DNA from: Clostridiales bacterium
Lineage (GTDB): Bacteria; Bacillota; Clostridia; Saccharofermentanales; Saccharofermentanaceae
DNA: 64,000 bases
NCBI GenBank assembly: GCA_017510605.1
Contig: JAFWMQ010000009.1
Location: 62,001-126,000 of the forward strand
Direction: 5' to 3'
Shown: one piece after another, positions 44,851 through 52,782 of the stretch
Layout of the letters: each line of letters begins with the position of its first letter
Position numbering within the stretch: the stretch's first letter is position 1
Made by a program: the position numbers and the translations under genes
The notes under the pieces: generated by a model
Databases searched by the model: none
The model's input: the letters and a program-made list of their open reading frames with translations, nothing else
Told to the model about the DNA's origin: nothing

Positions 44851-45611
44851 AGATCCGGGTAAAAAATCTGTCTGTAAATTATGGTTCTTCTGAAGTCCTT
44901 CATTCAGTCGATCTTGAGATATCTTCAGGTGAGAAGGTGTTTATCGGAGGGGCAAACGGTTCAGGAAAGACCACTCTGTTAAGAGCTTTGGCCGGTATTA
45001 TACCTCACAGGGGAGAAGTCAGTATCGACGGCAGGGAGATCTCTTCTATCAAGCGCAAGGACATGGCTAAGATGATAGCTCTTATGCCTCAGACAAATGA
45101 GCTCTTTTTCCCTTACACGGTTTATGAGACCGTGCTTCTAGGCACATATGCATTCTCGAAAAGTATTCTCGGAGGGATCAGTGCTGAAAATATTCAATAT
45201 GCCGGGAAGTGCATGAAGGACTGCGGCGTTGATGATCTTGGCGACAGGCACCTGGATGAATTATCGGGCGGCCAGCTCCAGAGAGTCCTTCTGGCAAGGA
45301 CCTTTGCACAGAAAGCGCCATTCCTGTTCCTCGATGAACCGGGCAATAATCTCGATATCAAATACAGGGCAGAGTTATGTGACAAACTGAACAGCTGGAC
45401 CCGCGAGAATACGGACGGTTCAGATAATACCCTCGTGGCGGTTTTCCATGATCTCGAGCAGGCGAGAAGGTGCTGTACCAGAGCTGTTATGATGAAAGAG
45501 GGCAGCATCATTTTCGATGGTGACATAAATGACGGAACAACTCCTGAAATGCTTTTGAAAATCTATGATTTTGACGTTGCTTCTTATATTGATAATAAAT
45601 TAAAGCTATGA
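44847..45611 (+). CDS. BtuD/FecE-type ABC ATPase
   Basis: 254 residues. Walker A GGANGSGKTT, Q-loop ALMPQTNE, signature LSGGQLQRVLLARTF, Walker B FLFLDEPGNNLD and H-loop VFHDL are all present. It powers the upstream FecCD permease. The FecE/BtuD-like signature and the overlap with the permease gene place it in the same importer. A 33-bp gap with AGGAGGG leads to the next gene, so transcription may continue. Confidence 0.93.
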   Translation: MKIRVKNLSVNYGSSEVLHSVDLEISSGEKVFIGGANGSGKTTLLRALAGIIPHRGEVSIDGREISSIKRKDMAKMIALMPQTNELFFPYTVYETVLLGTYAFSKSILGGISAENIQYAGKCMKDCGVDDLGDRHLDELSGGQLQRVLLARTFAQKAPFLFLDEPGNNLDIKYRAELCDKLNSWTRENTDGSDNTLVAVFHDLEQARRCCTRAVMMKEGSIIFDGDINDGTTPEMLLKIYDFDVASYIDNKLKL

Positions 45612-45644
45612 TAGAAACGTATTATACGAGGAGGGCGGAATACA

Positions 45645-46742
45645 ATGGGTAAGACTAAGGCAAAGAACAGAACCTTCAAACAATTTCTTGAAGACAAGGA
45701 TATTGAGGTTTCCCTGAAGAAATATTTTGTTGATGCTATGGGCGGAATGGCTCAGGGCTTATTTGCTTCGCTTCTAGTAGGAACGATCCTCTCGACGCTC
45801 GCAAAGTATCTCGGAATGATCGATAACGGTTTTGTTAAGGTCGTTGCCGATTTTATTGCCCAGGCGGGTTCTCTTGCATCAGCTGCAACCGGTGCTGCGA
45901 TCGGTGTGGGAATCGCTGCTTCACTTAAGGCTCCGATGCTCGTTATGGCTTGCGCTGCCGGTGTAGGCTTCTTCGCGAATTCTTATCCCGGAGATCCGTA
46001 CGCAGCAGGCCCTTTGGGTGTTTTTATCGCAGTTATCTTTGCTGTTGAATTTGGTAAGATGGTCTCTAAGGAGACCAAAGTCGATATCCTTGTTACACCT
46101 CTTGTAACTATAGGTGTAGGTCTCCTGGTTACTTTCCTTACAGGTCCCGGAATTGCAGTCGCAATGAACTGGATCGGTACGTTTATCAACAATGCTACCC
46201 AGCTCCATCCTTTTGCAATGGGTATTGTTATCTCTGTTGTGGTGGGTATCATTCTCACCCTCCCGATATCTTCCGCGGCCATCTGTGCATCCATCGGAAT
46301 TGCAGGTATTGCCGGCGGCGCTGCTCTTGCAGGGTGCTGTGCCCAGATGGTAGGATTCGCAGTTGCTTCCTACAGGGATAATAAGTGGGGCGGTGTCGTT
46401 TCACAGGGCCTTGGAACATCCATGCTTCAGATGCCCAATATCGTGATCCATCCTCAGATCTGGATCCCGGCAACCCTTGCTGCAGCTATCACAGGTCCTT
46501 TGGCAACTATGGTATTCAAGCTTGAATGTAATGGCGTATCCGCAGGCATGGGAACCTGCGGCCTCGTAGGACCTATCGGATGCTTCTCCGCAATGTCGGA
46601 GTCAGGAACATTATCTCCGATGGCCTGGATAGGAATGGCTGTGGTATGCATCATTGCACCTGCGGTCCTCTCATTTATCTTCAGCGAACTTATGCGAAAG
46701 ATGGGTTTGATAAAGAACGGATACATGAAGCTCCAGAGTTAA
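45645..46742 (+). CDS. PfoR-like PTS EIIC-domain membrane protein
   Basis: 365 residues, about 9-10 hydrophobic helices rich in Gly and Ala. It resembles the PfoR/PTS_EIIC_2 group of membrane proteins (GGMAQGLFASLLVGTILSTL, AAICASIGIAGIAGGAALAGC, GLGTSMLQMPNIVIHPQIW). PfoR was named as a toxin-gene regulator, but the family is mostly uncharacterised and no PTS EIIA/EIIB partner is here. A strong AGGAGGG site precedes ATG 45645. It lies between the B12/iron importer and a sugar-type importer, with a gap of only 25 bp to the latter. Confidence 0.75.
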   Translation: MGKTKAKNRTFKQFLEDKDIEVSLKKYFVDAMGGMAQGLFASLLVGTILSTLAKYLGMIDNGFVKVVADFIAQAGSLASAATGAAIGVGIAASLKAPMLVMACAAGVGFFANSYPGDPYAAGPLGVFIAVIFAVEFGKMVSKETKVDILVTPLVTIGVGLLVTFLTGPGIAVAMNWIGTFINNATQLHPFAMGIVISVVVGIILTLPISSAAICASIGIAGIAGGAALAGCCAQMVGFAVASYRDNKWGGVVSQGLGTSMLQMPNIVIHPQIWIPATLAAAITGPLATMVFKLECNGVSAGMGTCGLVGPIGCFSAMSESGTLSPMAWIGMAVVCIIAPAVLSFIFSELMRKMGLIKNGYMKLQS

Positions 46743-46767
46743 AGATCATTTATAACAGAGGTTTTCT

Positions 46768-47862
46768 ATGGACGTCAGACTTGAGCACCTTACTAAAGTT
46801 TTTCCGAGCAGAGACAAGAAGGGCAGCGAAGTTGTTGCCGTCAATGATTTCAATTTCACCATACCCGAAGGCAAGCTGATAGGCCTTCTTGGGCCTTCAG
46901 GCTGCGGAAAGAGCACTATGCTCTATATGATCTGCGGTCTCGAAAATCCGACTTCGGGAAAGATCTACTTCGGTGATGAGGATGTCACAGACATTCCTTC
47001 TGAAAAACGCGGAGTCGGTCTGGTGTTCCAGAATTACGCCCTTTATCCGCATCTTACGGTGAGACAGAACATCACTTTCCCTCTCGAAAACCTGAAGGGC
47101 GAAGAAAAGCTTACAAAAGAACAGCGCAACCAGAAAGCCCTTGAAGCTGCCAAGCTCGTCCAGATAGACGGCCTTATGGACAGAAAACCCGGTGAGATGA
47201 GCGGCGGACAGCAGCAGCGTGTAGCTATCGCCAGAGCTCTTGTAAAGATGCCTAAGGTCCTGCTTATGGATGAGCCTTTGTCGAACCTTGATGCCAGATT
47301 AAGACTGCAGACAAGAGAAGAGATCAGAAGGATACAGAAGGCAACCGGAATTACCACCATCTTCGTAACGCATGACCAGGAAGAAGCGATGAGCATCTCC
47401 GATATGATCGTAGTAATGAAGGACGGCATATTCCAGCAGATGGACCAGCCGCAGAAGGTATATGACGATCCGGTAAATCTCTTTGTCGCAAAGTTCCTCG
47501 GTACTCCCGCGATCAATGTTTTCGAGGCTGACGTAAAGGATAAAAAGCTTTATATAGGCGAAGATATGGTCATGGATAAAGTCAATGTCAAGGACGGACC
47601 GGTATGGTGCGGCATCAGACCTGAGGGCTTTATCCTTGACGGGAATGGCGCGCTTAAGTGCAGTCTTACAGGCGTGGATGTTATGGGACGGGATACGAGT
47701 ATCGTATCAACAAATCCGAAGATGACGGGACTTTCAGTACGCTCGATCATCAGTGCTGAAGATCTGAAGCTTACTTCGAAAGATTCTGTCAGATTCAATA
47801 TAAAGAGATCCAAGACACTTCTGTTTGATAAGGAATCCGAAGGCAGGATCTATTATGACTAA
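46768..47862 (+). CDS. MsmK/UgpC-type ABC ATPase
   Basis: 364 residues: a nucleotide-binding domain with Walker A GPSGCGKST, signature [14 protein letters not shown], Walker B LLMDEPLSNLD and H-loop VTHDQEEA, plus a C-terminal OB-type regulatory domain (about residues 240-364), as in MalK-family carbohydrate importers. Its stop overlaps the ATG of the first permease by 8 bp. Having the ATPase first and the binding protein last is a less usual order. Substrate unknown; sugars, sugar phosphates or polyols fit the family. Confidence 0.93.
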   Translation: MDVRLEHLTKVFPSRDKKGSEVVAVNDFNFTIPEGKLIGLLGPSGCGKSTMLYMICGLENPTSGKIYFGDEDVTDIPSEKRGVGLVFQNYALYPHLTVRQNITFPLENLKGEEKLTKEQRNQKALEAAKLVQIDGLMDRKPGEMSGGQQQRVAIARALVKMPKVLLMDEPLSNLDARLRLQTREEIRRIQKATGITTIFVTHDQEEAMSISDMIVVMKDGIFQQMDQPQKVYDDPVNLFVAKFLGTPAINVFEADVKDKKLYIGEDMVMDKVNVKDGPVWCGIRPEGFILDGNGALKCSLTGVDVMGRDTSIVSTNPKMTGLSVRSIISAEDLKLTSKDSVRFNIKRSKTLLFDKESEGRIYYD

Positions 47863-48775
47863 GAGCGGTGTGAGAAAGGAAGGAATAAAGGGCACACTGA
47901 CCGGATGGCTCTATCTGGCACCTGCGCTTGCGTTCCTGATCTTCTTTATGGTCTATCCTCTGATAGATGTTTTCATCTATTCTTTCGAGGAGGGCTATAA
48001 TTCAGCGTCGCAGACTTATTTCGGTATAGGCGGATATAACTATTCGTATGTTTTAAGAGATCCTTATTTCCTTCAGGCGGTCAAGAATACATTCATCCTT
48101 GTTATCTTTACCGTGCCGATATCCACGATCCTGGCTCTGCTGATATCGTTGGCGCTCAATTCGATCGATAAGCTGAAAAAACTCTTCCAGACGATCTACT
48201 TCCTTCCGTATGTAACTAATACCCTTGCGGTCGGACTGGTATTCATGATCCTTTTCCGCAAGACACCTTATACTGACGGTCTTATAAATCTTCTGATAAA
48301 GGCATTCGGTATGTCTGCAGTCGACTTCATTGAAGGACCTTACTGGGCAAAGATGCTTGTTCTCTGCATCTACGTTATCTGGATCGTAATGCCTTTTAAG
48401 ATACTCATCCTGACATCTGCTCTTGCATCGGTCAATCCGGTCTATTACAAAGCGGCCAGGATCGACGGAGCATCCAAGACCCGTATTTTCTTTAAGATAA
48501 CTCTGCCTATGATCTCGCCAATGATCTTCTATCTTGTGATCACCGGATTCATCGGAGCTTTCAAAGCATACAGCGATGCGGTTGCCATCTTTGGTGTGGA
48601 CCTCAATGCAGCAGGGATGAATACGATGGTTGGTTACGTCTACGATATGCTCTACGGTGACGGCGGAGGATATCCTTCCTATGCATCAGCTGCAGCGATA
48701 ATATTGTTTGCCATTGTTCTTACCATTACTGTCATTAACCTGATAGTAAGCAAGAAGACTTCGCAAAAAGGTTAA
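47855..48775 (+). CDS. MalF/UgpA-type sugar ABC permease
   Basis: About 306 residues with six membrane helices. The EAA cytoplasmic loop reads YYKAARIDGASKTRIFFKITLPM, the contact site for the ATPase. ATG 47855 is preferred to TTG 47825: it gives a natural MTKSGVRKEG start and an ATGACTAA overlap with the ATPase stop. It pairs with the following permease as the two-subunit channel of a CUT1-type importer. Confidence 0.92.
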   Translation: MTKSGVRKEGIKGTLTGWLYLAPALAFLIFFMVYPLIDVFIYSFEEGYNSASQTYFGIGGYNYSYVLRDPYFLQAVKNTFILVIFTVPISTILALLISLALNSIDKLKKLFQTIYFLPYVTNTLAVGLVFMILFRKTPYTDGLINLLIKAFGMSAVDFIEGPYWAKMLVLCIYVIWIVMPFKILILTSALASVNPVYYKAARIDGASKTRIFFKITLPMISPMIFYLVITGFIGAFKAYSDAVAIFGVDLNAAGMNTMVGYVYDMLYGDGGGYPSYASAAAIILFAIVLTITVINLIVSKKTSQKG

Positions 48776-48792
48776 GGAAGGAGGGAAATGCT

Positions 48793-49668
48793 ATGGCTAA
48801 GAGTCAGGATATATTAAAACTCGAGAGAAATGCCAAGACGAAGAATGCCGTCTTTAAGATAGTTATGTACATTTTCCTTGCTTTCTGGGGGCTTGTCGTT
48901 CTGTTCCCGTTTTACTGGATGCTCTTATCTTCGATAAAGAGTTATGCCAGTTACATGAGCGAGAGGCTTCCGAAGTTCTATGCTTCAGAGCCGACTTTTG
49001 AGAACTATGTAAATGCTTTTACCCAGGTGCCTTTGGCCAAGTATTTCCTTAATACGATCATATACACGGTCATCACGACAGCTCTCATGATGATCGTCAT
49101 CGTTTTCTCCGCGTATGCATTCGCAAGACTGGATTTCAAGGGCAAGTCGCTTTTATTCGTAGGGTTCCTGGCACTCATGATGATCCCGAACGAACTGGTC
49201 ATCATCACGAATTTCGTTACCATCACGAACATGAATCTCAGGAACACGTTCCTCGGACTCATACTACCGTCCGTAACGTCAGTATTCTATATCTATCTTT
49301 TGAAAGAGAATTTCGAGCAGGTCCCGGACGAACTTTATTATGCCGCAAAAGTTGACGGCACGTCAGATCTGAAATATCTGTTCAAGGTCATGATCCCGGT
49401 GTGCCGCCCGACGATAATCACGGTCATTATCCTTAAAGTCATCGAGTGCTGGAACTCATATGTCTGGCCTAGACTTATCACGGATGATTCGAATTACTTC
49501 CTCGTAAGCAACGGTATTCAGGAGATACGCGAGAACGGCTTCGGCAGGGACAACATACCTGCCATGATGGCTGCCGTTGTTGCTGTTTCGCTTCCGCTTA
49601 TAATCCTCTTCCTCGTATTCCGCAACAAGATCATGGAAGGTGTATCCAGGGAGGGAATAAAGGGATGA
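48793..49668 (+). CDS. MalG/UgpE-type sugar ABC permease
   Basis: 291 residues with six helices. The EAA loop is LYYAAKVDGTSDLKYLFKV, followed by MIPVCRPTIITVIILK. The PFYWMLLSSIK N-terminal segment is typical of MalG-like subunits. The ribosome site AAGGAGGG precedes ATG 48793, and the stop overlaps the start of the binding-protein gene by 4 bp. It completes the CUT1 membrane heterodimer. Confidence 0.93.
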   Translation: MAKSQDILKLERNAKTKNAVFKIVMYIFLAFWGLVVLFPFYWMLLSSIKSYASYMSERLPKFYASEPTFENYVNAFTQVPLAKYFLNTIIYTVITTALMMIVIVFSAYAFARLDFKGKSLLFVGFLALMMIPNELVIITNFVTITNMNLRNTFLGLILPSVTSVFYIYLLKENFEQVPDELYYAAKVDGTSDLKYLFKVMIPVCRPTIITVIILKVIECWNSYVWPRLITDDSNYFLVSNGIQEIRENGFGRDNIPAMMAAVVAVSLPLIILFLVFRNKIMEGVSREGIKG

Positions 49669-51266
49669 AGAAACTTGTCAAAGTTCTCTCTGTTGTCTTG
49701 TCGTTTGCATTCCTTCTTCCGGTGCTCACCGGTTGTCACGGAAAGAAAGGAACAACTGAATTTGCCATGCCTGAAGGACTTGACCCTAATAAGTCCTATG
49801 AGATAGTTTTCTGGGCAAAAAATGATACAAACATCACGCAGACGAAGATCTACAATCAGGCCATCGAGGACTTTGAGAAACTTTATCCGAACATAAAGGT
49901 CAATATCAGGCTCTATACGGATTACAACAAGATCTATAACGATGTCATAACCAACATCGCTACTGGAACAACGCCTAACGTCTGCATTACTTATCCTGAC
50001 CACATAGCAACCTATAAGACCGGAAATAATGTTGTTGTACCGCTTGATGCTCTTATTGATGATCCTTTGTACGGACTGGGCGGAAGCGAGGTTAAGTTCG
50101 ATTCGCCGGCAAGGGCTGAAGTCATACCTGAATTCCTCAATGAGTGCGTTCTTGATGACCACATCTATGCACTGCCTTACATGAGATCCACGGAAGCATG
50201 CTATGTAAATAAAGACTATGTCGAAGCCTTGGGTTACGAGATACCTGAAGTCCTTACATGGGATTTTGTCTGGGAAGTGTCTGAGAAAGCTCTCGAAAAG
50301 AATCCTGACGGAACATATGCGGTAAACGGCAAGGATATAATGATCCCGTTCATCTACAAGTCATCGGACAACATGCTCATTACGTTGCTTAAGCAGCAGA
50401 ATGCCGGGTATTCCGACGATGAAGGAAATATCCTGATATTCAACGACACCACCAAACAGGATCTTATGACCATTGCGGAGCACACCGGTACAGGTGCTTT
50501 CTCAACATTCAAGATCTCAGGTTACCCGGGTAATTTCTTTAATGCCGGCGAGTGCATTTTCGCTATCGACTCCACTGCGGGAGCTACATGGATGGGATCT
50601 GACGCACCGCTGTCGGATATCGATGCGAACCAGATAGCCAGATTTACTACAGTCGTAAAGACCGTTCCGCAGTTCGACACCGGTAACCGATACATGATCT
50701 CACAGGGCCCGTCGATCTGTGTCTTTAATAAGCCTGACAGCGGTGAGGTGCTGGCATCCTGGCTCTTTGCCCAGTATATGCTTACCAACGATGTCCAGAT
50801 AGCTTATTCTTCAACTGAAGGATATGTCCCTGTTACTTCAAAGGCTCAGAATTCGGCTGAATATAAGGATTATCTGTCACACGCAGGAGAAGATAATTCC
50901 AAATACTATTCGGTTAAGATCGATGCCGCGAGGCTTCTCATCGATAATACTTCCAATACTTTTGTAACTCCGGTATTCAACGGATCCACATCGCTCCGCA
51001 ATGCTGCAGGCCAGCTGATCGAGAATACCGCCAAATCCGTAAGGCGCGGACAGAAGATCGATGATAAATATATTGAAGACCTTTATAAAGATACGGAGTC
51101 ACTCTATAAACTTGACCAGTTAAGTTCGTCAGACAGAAATTCGAAGGAAGACCTGGGACCGCTGCCGGCCGGTTCTATAGTGCTGCTCTGTTCACTCGGT
51201 GTTACCTGGATTGGTATAATTGCATATTTTGCAGTTCAGTTTGCCAAAAAGAAAAGGGCAGATTGA
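49665..51266 (+). CDS. sugar-type binding lipoprotein with C-terminal membrane helix
   Basis: 533 residues. The signal peptide ends in a lipobox (LPVLTGC, C24). The body is a cluster-B extracellular solute-binding fold (YEIVFWAKNDTN, GTTPNVCITYPD, ECIFAIDSTAGATWMG). Unusually, the C-terminus adds a hydrophobic helix (SIVLLCSLGVTWIGIIAYFA) followed by FAKKKRAD, so the protein would be tethered at both ends. It is about 80-100 residues longer than typical relatives. It is last in the ATPase-permease-permease-receptor operon, coupled by ATGA overlap. Substrate unknown. Confidence 0.85.
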   Translation: MKKLVKVLSVVLSFAFLLPVLTGCHGKKGTTEFAMPEGLDPNKSYEIVFWAKNDTNITQTKIYNQAIEDFEKLYPNIKVNIRLYTDYNKIYNDVITNIATGTTPNVCITYPDHIATYKTGNNVVVPLDALIDDPLYGLGGSEVKFDSPARAEVIPEFLNECVLDDHIYALPYMRSTEACYVNKDYVEALGYEIPEVLTWDFVWEVSEKALEKNPDGTYAVNGKDIMIPFIYKSSDNMLITLLKQQNAGYSDDEGNILIFNDTTKQDLMTIAEHTGTGAFSTFKISGYPGNFFNAGECIFAIDSTAGATWMGSDAPLSDIDANQIARFTTVVKTVPQFDTGNRYMISQGPSICVFNKPDSGEVLASWLFAQYMLTNDVQIAYSSTEGYVPVTSKAQNSAEYKDYLSHAGEDNSKYYSVKIDAARLLIDNTSNTFVTPVFNGSTSLRNAAGQLIENTAKSVRRGQKIDDKYIEDLYKDTESLYKLDQLSSSDRNSKEDLGPLPAGSIVLLCSLGVTWIGIIAYFAVQFAKKKRAD

Positions 51267-51405
51267 CACCGCGTCATTTCCATTAATCTATATATAATTT
51301 CTTTGAGGGTATCAGAAATACTCTCATATGACTTATGCCTGACTGTGACAGGTCTGTTCGGGTTTATCTTGTTGCAGAAGGCATATTCGAAAAAGGAGAA
51401 AAATT

Positions 51406-52173
51406 ATGAAGAGAACAGCAAAGATCCTTTTGTCCGTGATGCTTACTGCTGCTATTTCTTTTGGCGCATTCGGATGCAGCAAGACCAAAGAAACTACAAG
51501 CGGTGCCGGTGCTGATACCAAAAAGGGCGAAGGTGTAATGACCTATGCGGAATATGCTGCAGCACCCATTGATTCCGAAGTAACCATTGAGACATATGTT
51601 CAGGCTAAGCAGGGCTGGTGGAAGAACGAAGGCGTAGGCATGTCAACTTTCTATACACAGGATGCAGACGGAGCTTACTTCCTCTACAACATGCCGTGCA
51701 CAGAAGAAGAGTATATGAAGCTTACAACAGGAACAAAGATCAAGGTAACAGGTTATAAGTCTGAATGGTCAGGCGAATTTGAGATTATTGATTCAAAGTT
51801 TGAAATCGAGGACGGCAATTATGTTGCATCACCTGTTGATGTAACTGATAAGCTTGCTTCTTCAGACCTTATCAACTATCAGAATATGTTTGTTTCCTTC
51901 AAGGGAATGACAGTTGAAGCAATTGACGATAATGGCAGCGCTTTCCTTTACAGCTGGGATGGTTCCGGCACACAGGGTGATGACCTTTACTTCAAAGTAT
52001 CCGTAAATGGTCAGTCATACACATTTACGGTTGAGTCTTACCTCACAGGTTCCGATACAGAAGTTTATAAGACGGTTGAAGGTTTGAAGGTCGGTGACAC
52101 AGTTGATATGGAAGGCTTCCTTTACTGGTATGAGGGTGCCAATCCGCACATTGTCAAAGTTGTCGTAAAGTAA
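51406..52173 (+). CDS. secreted lipoprotein with OB-like repeats, unknown
   Basis: 255 residues. The signal peptide and lipobox end in GAFGC (C24), followed by a Thr/Ser/Lys linker. Two similar beta-rich segments (about 55-125 and 150-255) carry patterns such as EVTIETYVQAKQG ... GTKIKVTGYKSEW and GDTVDMEGFLYWYEG, typical of OB-fold modules in bacterial lipoproteins. No catalytic motif seen. AAAAGGAG precedes ATG 51406, and a TATAAT box lies near 51287-51292 in the 139-bp gap after the ABC operon, so it probably has its own promoter. Function unknown. Confidence 0.75.
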   Translation: MKRTAKILLSVMLTAAISFGAFGCSKTKETTSGAGADTKKGEGVMTYAEYAAAPIDSEVTIETYVQAKQGWWKNEGVGMSTFYTQDADGAYFLYNMPCTEEEYMKLTTGTKIKVTGYKSEWSGEFEIIDSKFEIEDGNYVASPVDVTDKLASSDLINYQNMFVSFKGMTVEAIDDNGSAFLYSWDGSGTQGDDLYFKVSVNGQSYTFTVESYLTGSDTEVYKTVEGLKVGDTVDMEGFLYWYEGANPHIVKVVVK

Positions 52174-52318
52174 GATCACATATTAATGCCTGAGGCCACA
52201 AGTGAGTATTCATTGCAGATTACTTTGCCAATCGAATTGTTGTTTTTGCATATTTTCGCCTGAGGTTTGCCTAAAAGATAAGGGCAATCTGACACAGTTC
52301 GAAAACGCATAAATCTAA

Positions 52319-52384
52319 TATAATGCTAGCAAGGGAACTTAATAGGAACCCTCAGACATTTAATTAGCGACTTAAATGTTTTTT
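52319..52384 (+). ncRNA. candidate small transcript: TATAAT box to terminator
   Basis: In the 609-bp non-coding gap 52174-52782, a perfect TATAAT (52319-52324, weak TTCGAA -35 at 52298-52303) is followed within 60 bp by an intrinsic terminator: stem ACATTTAA / TTAAATGT (52356-52363, 52372-52379), 8-nt loop, T run to 52384. There is no ORF or ribosome site between. A transcript of about 55 nt is possible; otherwise the hairpin ends read-through from the lipoprotein gene. Confidence 0.35.
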
Positions 52385-52387
52385 GTT

Positions 52388-52444
52388 TCTCATAGGCGCG
52401 GCTTCCACATCGGGAGCCGCGTTTGCATTTGTGAGATGCTTTTT
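52388..52444 (+). terminator. second structured hairpin with T-run
   Basis: TCTCA (52388-52392) pairs with TGAGA (52432-52436) around an inner CGCGGCT / AGCCGCG stem (52397-52403, 52415-52421), followed by TTTTT at 52440-52444. This GC-rich terminator sits 4 bp after the preceding one. It may be a backup terminator or the 3' half of a longer structured RNA. Confidence 0.6.
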
Positions 52445-52484
52445 CGCGACAGGCAGTCAGATTTCTCAGATTCCGAGTATTTCT

Positions 52485-52626
52485 TCGACTTTTAATGCCC
52501 GAAACCATTGATGATGCATTAACAACATCAGATTATTTCCGACTTTTAACGCGCGAAAACTCGGAGGAAAAGTCGGAAATCAAGAATTCCGACTTTTTTG
52601 CCGACTTTTCCGGTTCCAAAAGTCGG
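52485..52626. repeat. palindrome array F, two units plus degenerate flanks, 50 bp period
   Basis: Two 38-bp units at 52539-52576 and 52589-52626 have arms CCGACTTTT / AAAAGTCGG and a 50-bp period. Unit 1 carries AAAACTCGG inside, similar to array E interiors, and unit 2 has an extra CCGACTTTT copy at 52601. A degenerate left arm (TCGACTTTT, 52485-52493) and an ACCGACGGT / CCGGCGGT segment near 52643-52675 look like decayed outer units. The array lies upstream of the ABC exporter gene. Confidence 0.85.
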
Positions 52627-52782
52627 ATTTTCAAAAAATATTACCGACGGTTTTCATGCAATAATTCCGGCGGTTTATATTTTGGAATAGCACTTTGTAA
52701 CCGTTTGCTGATTATCCTACACTTTTATATTCAGTGTTTCTGTGATAAAAGTAGCATATACCGAAAATGAGGAGACCTGATC

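Noticed and set aside
51303..51515. 70-residue ORF upstream of the OB-type lipoprotein
   Set aside because: Overlaps the lipoprotein signal peptide in another frame and has no ribosome site.
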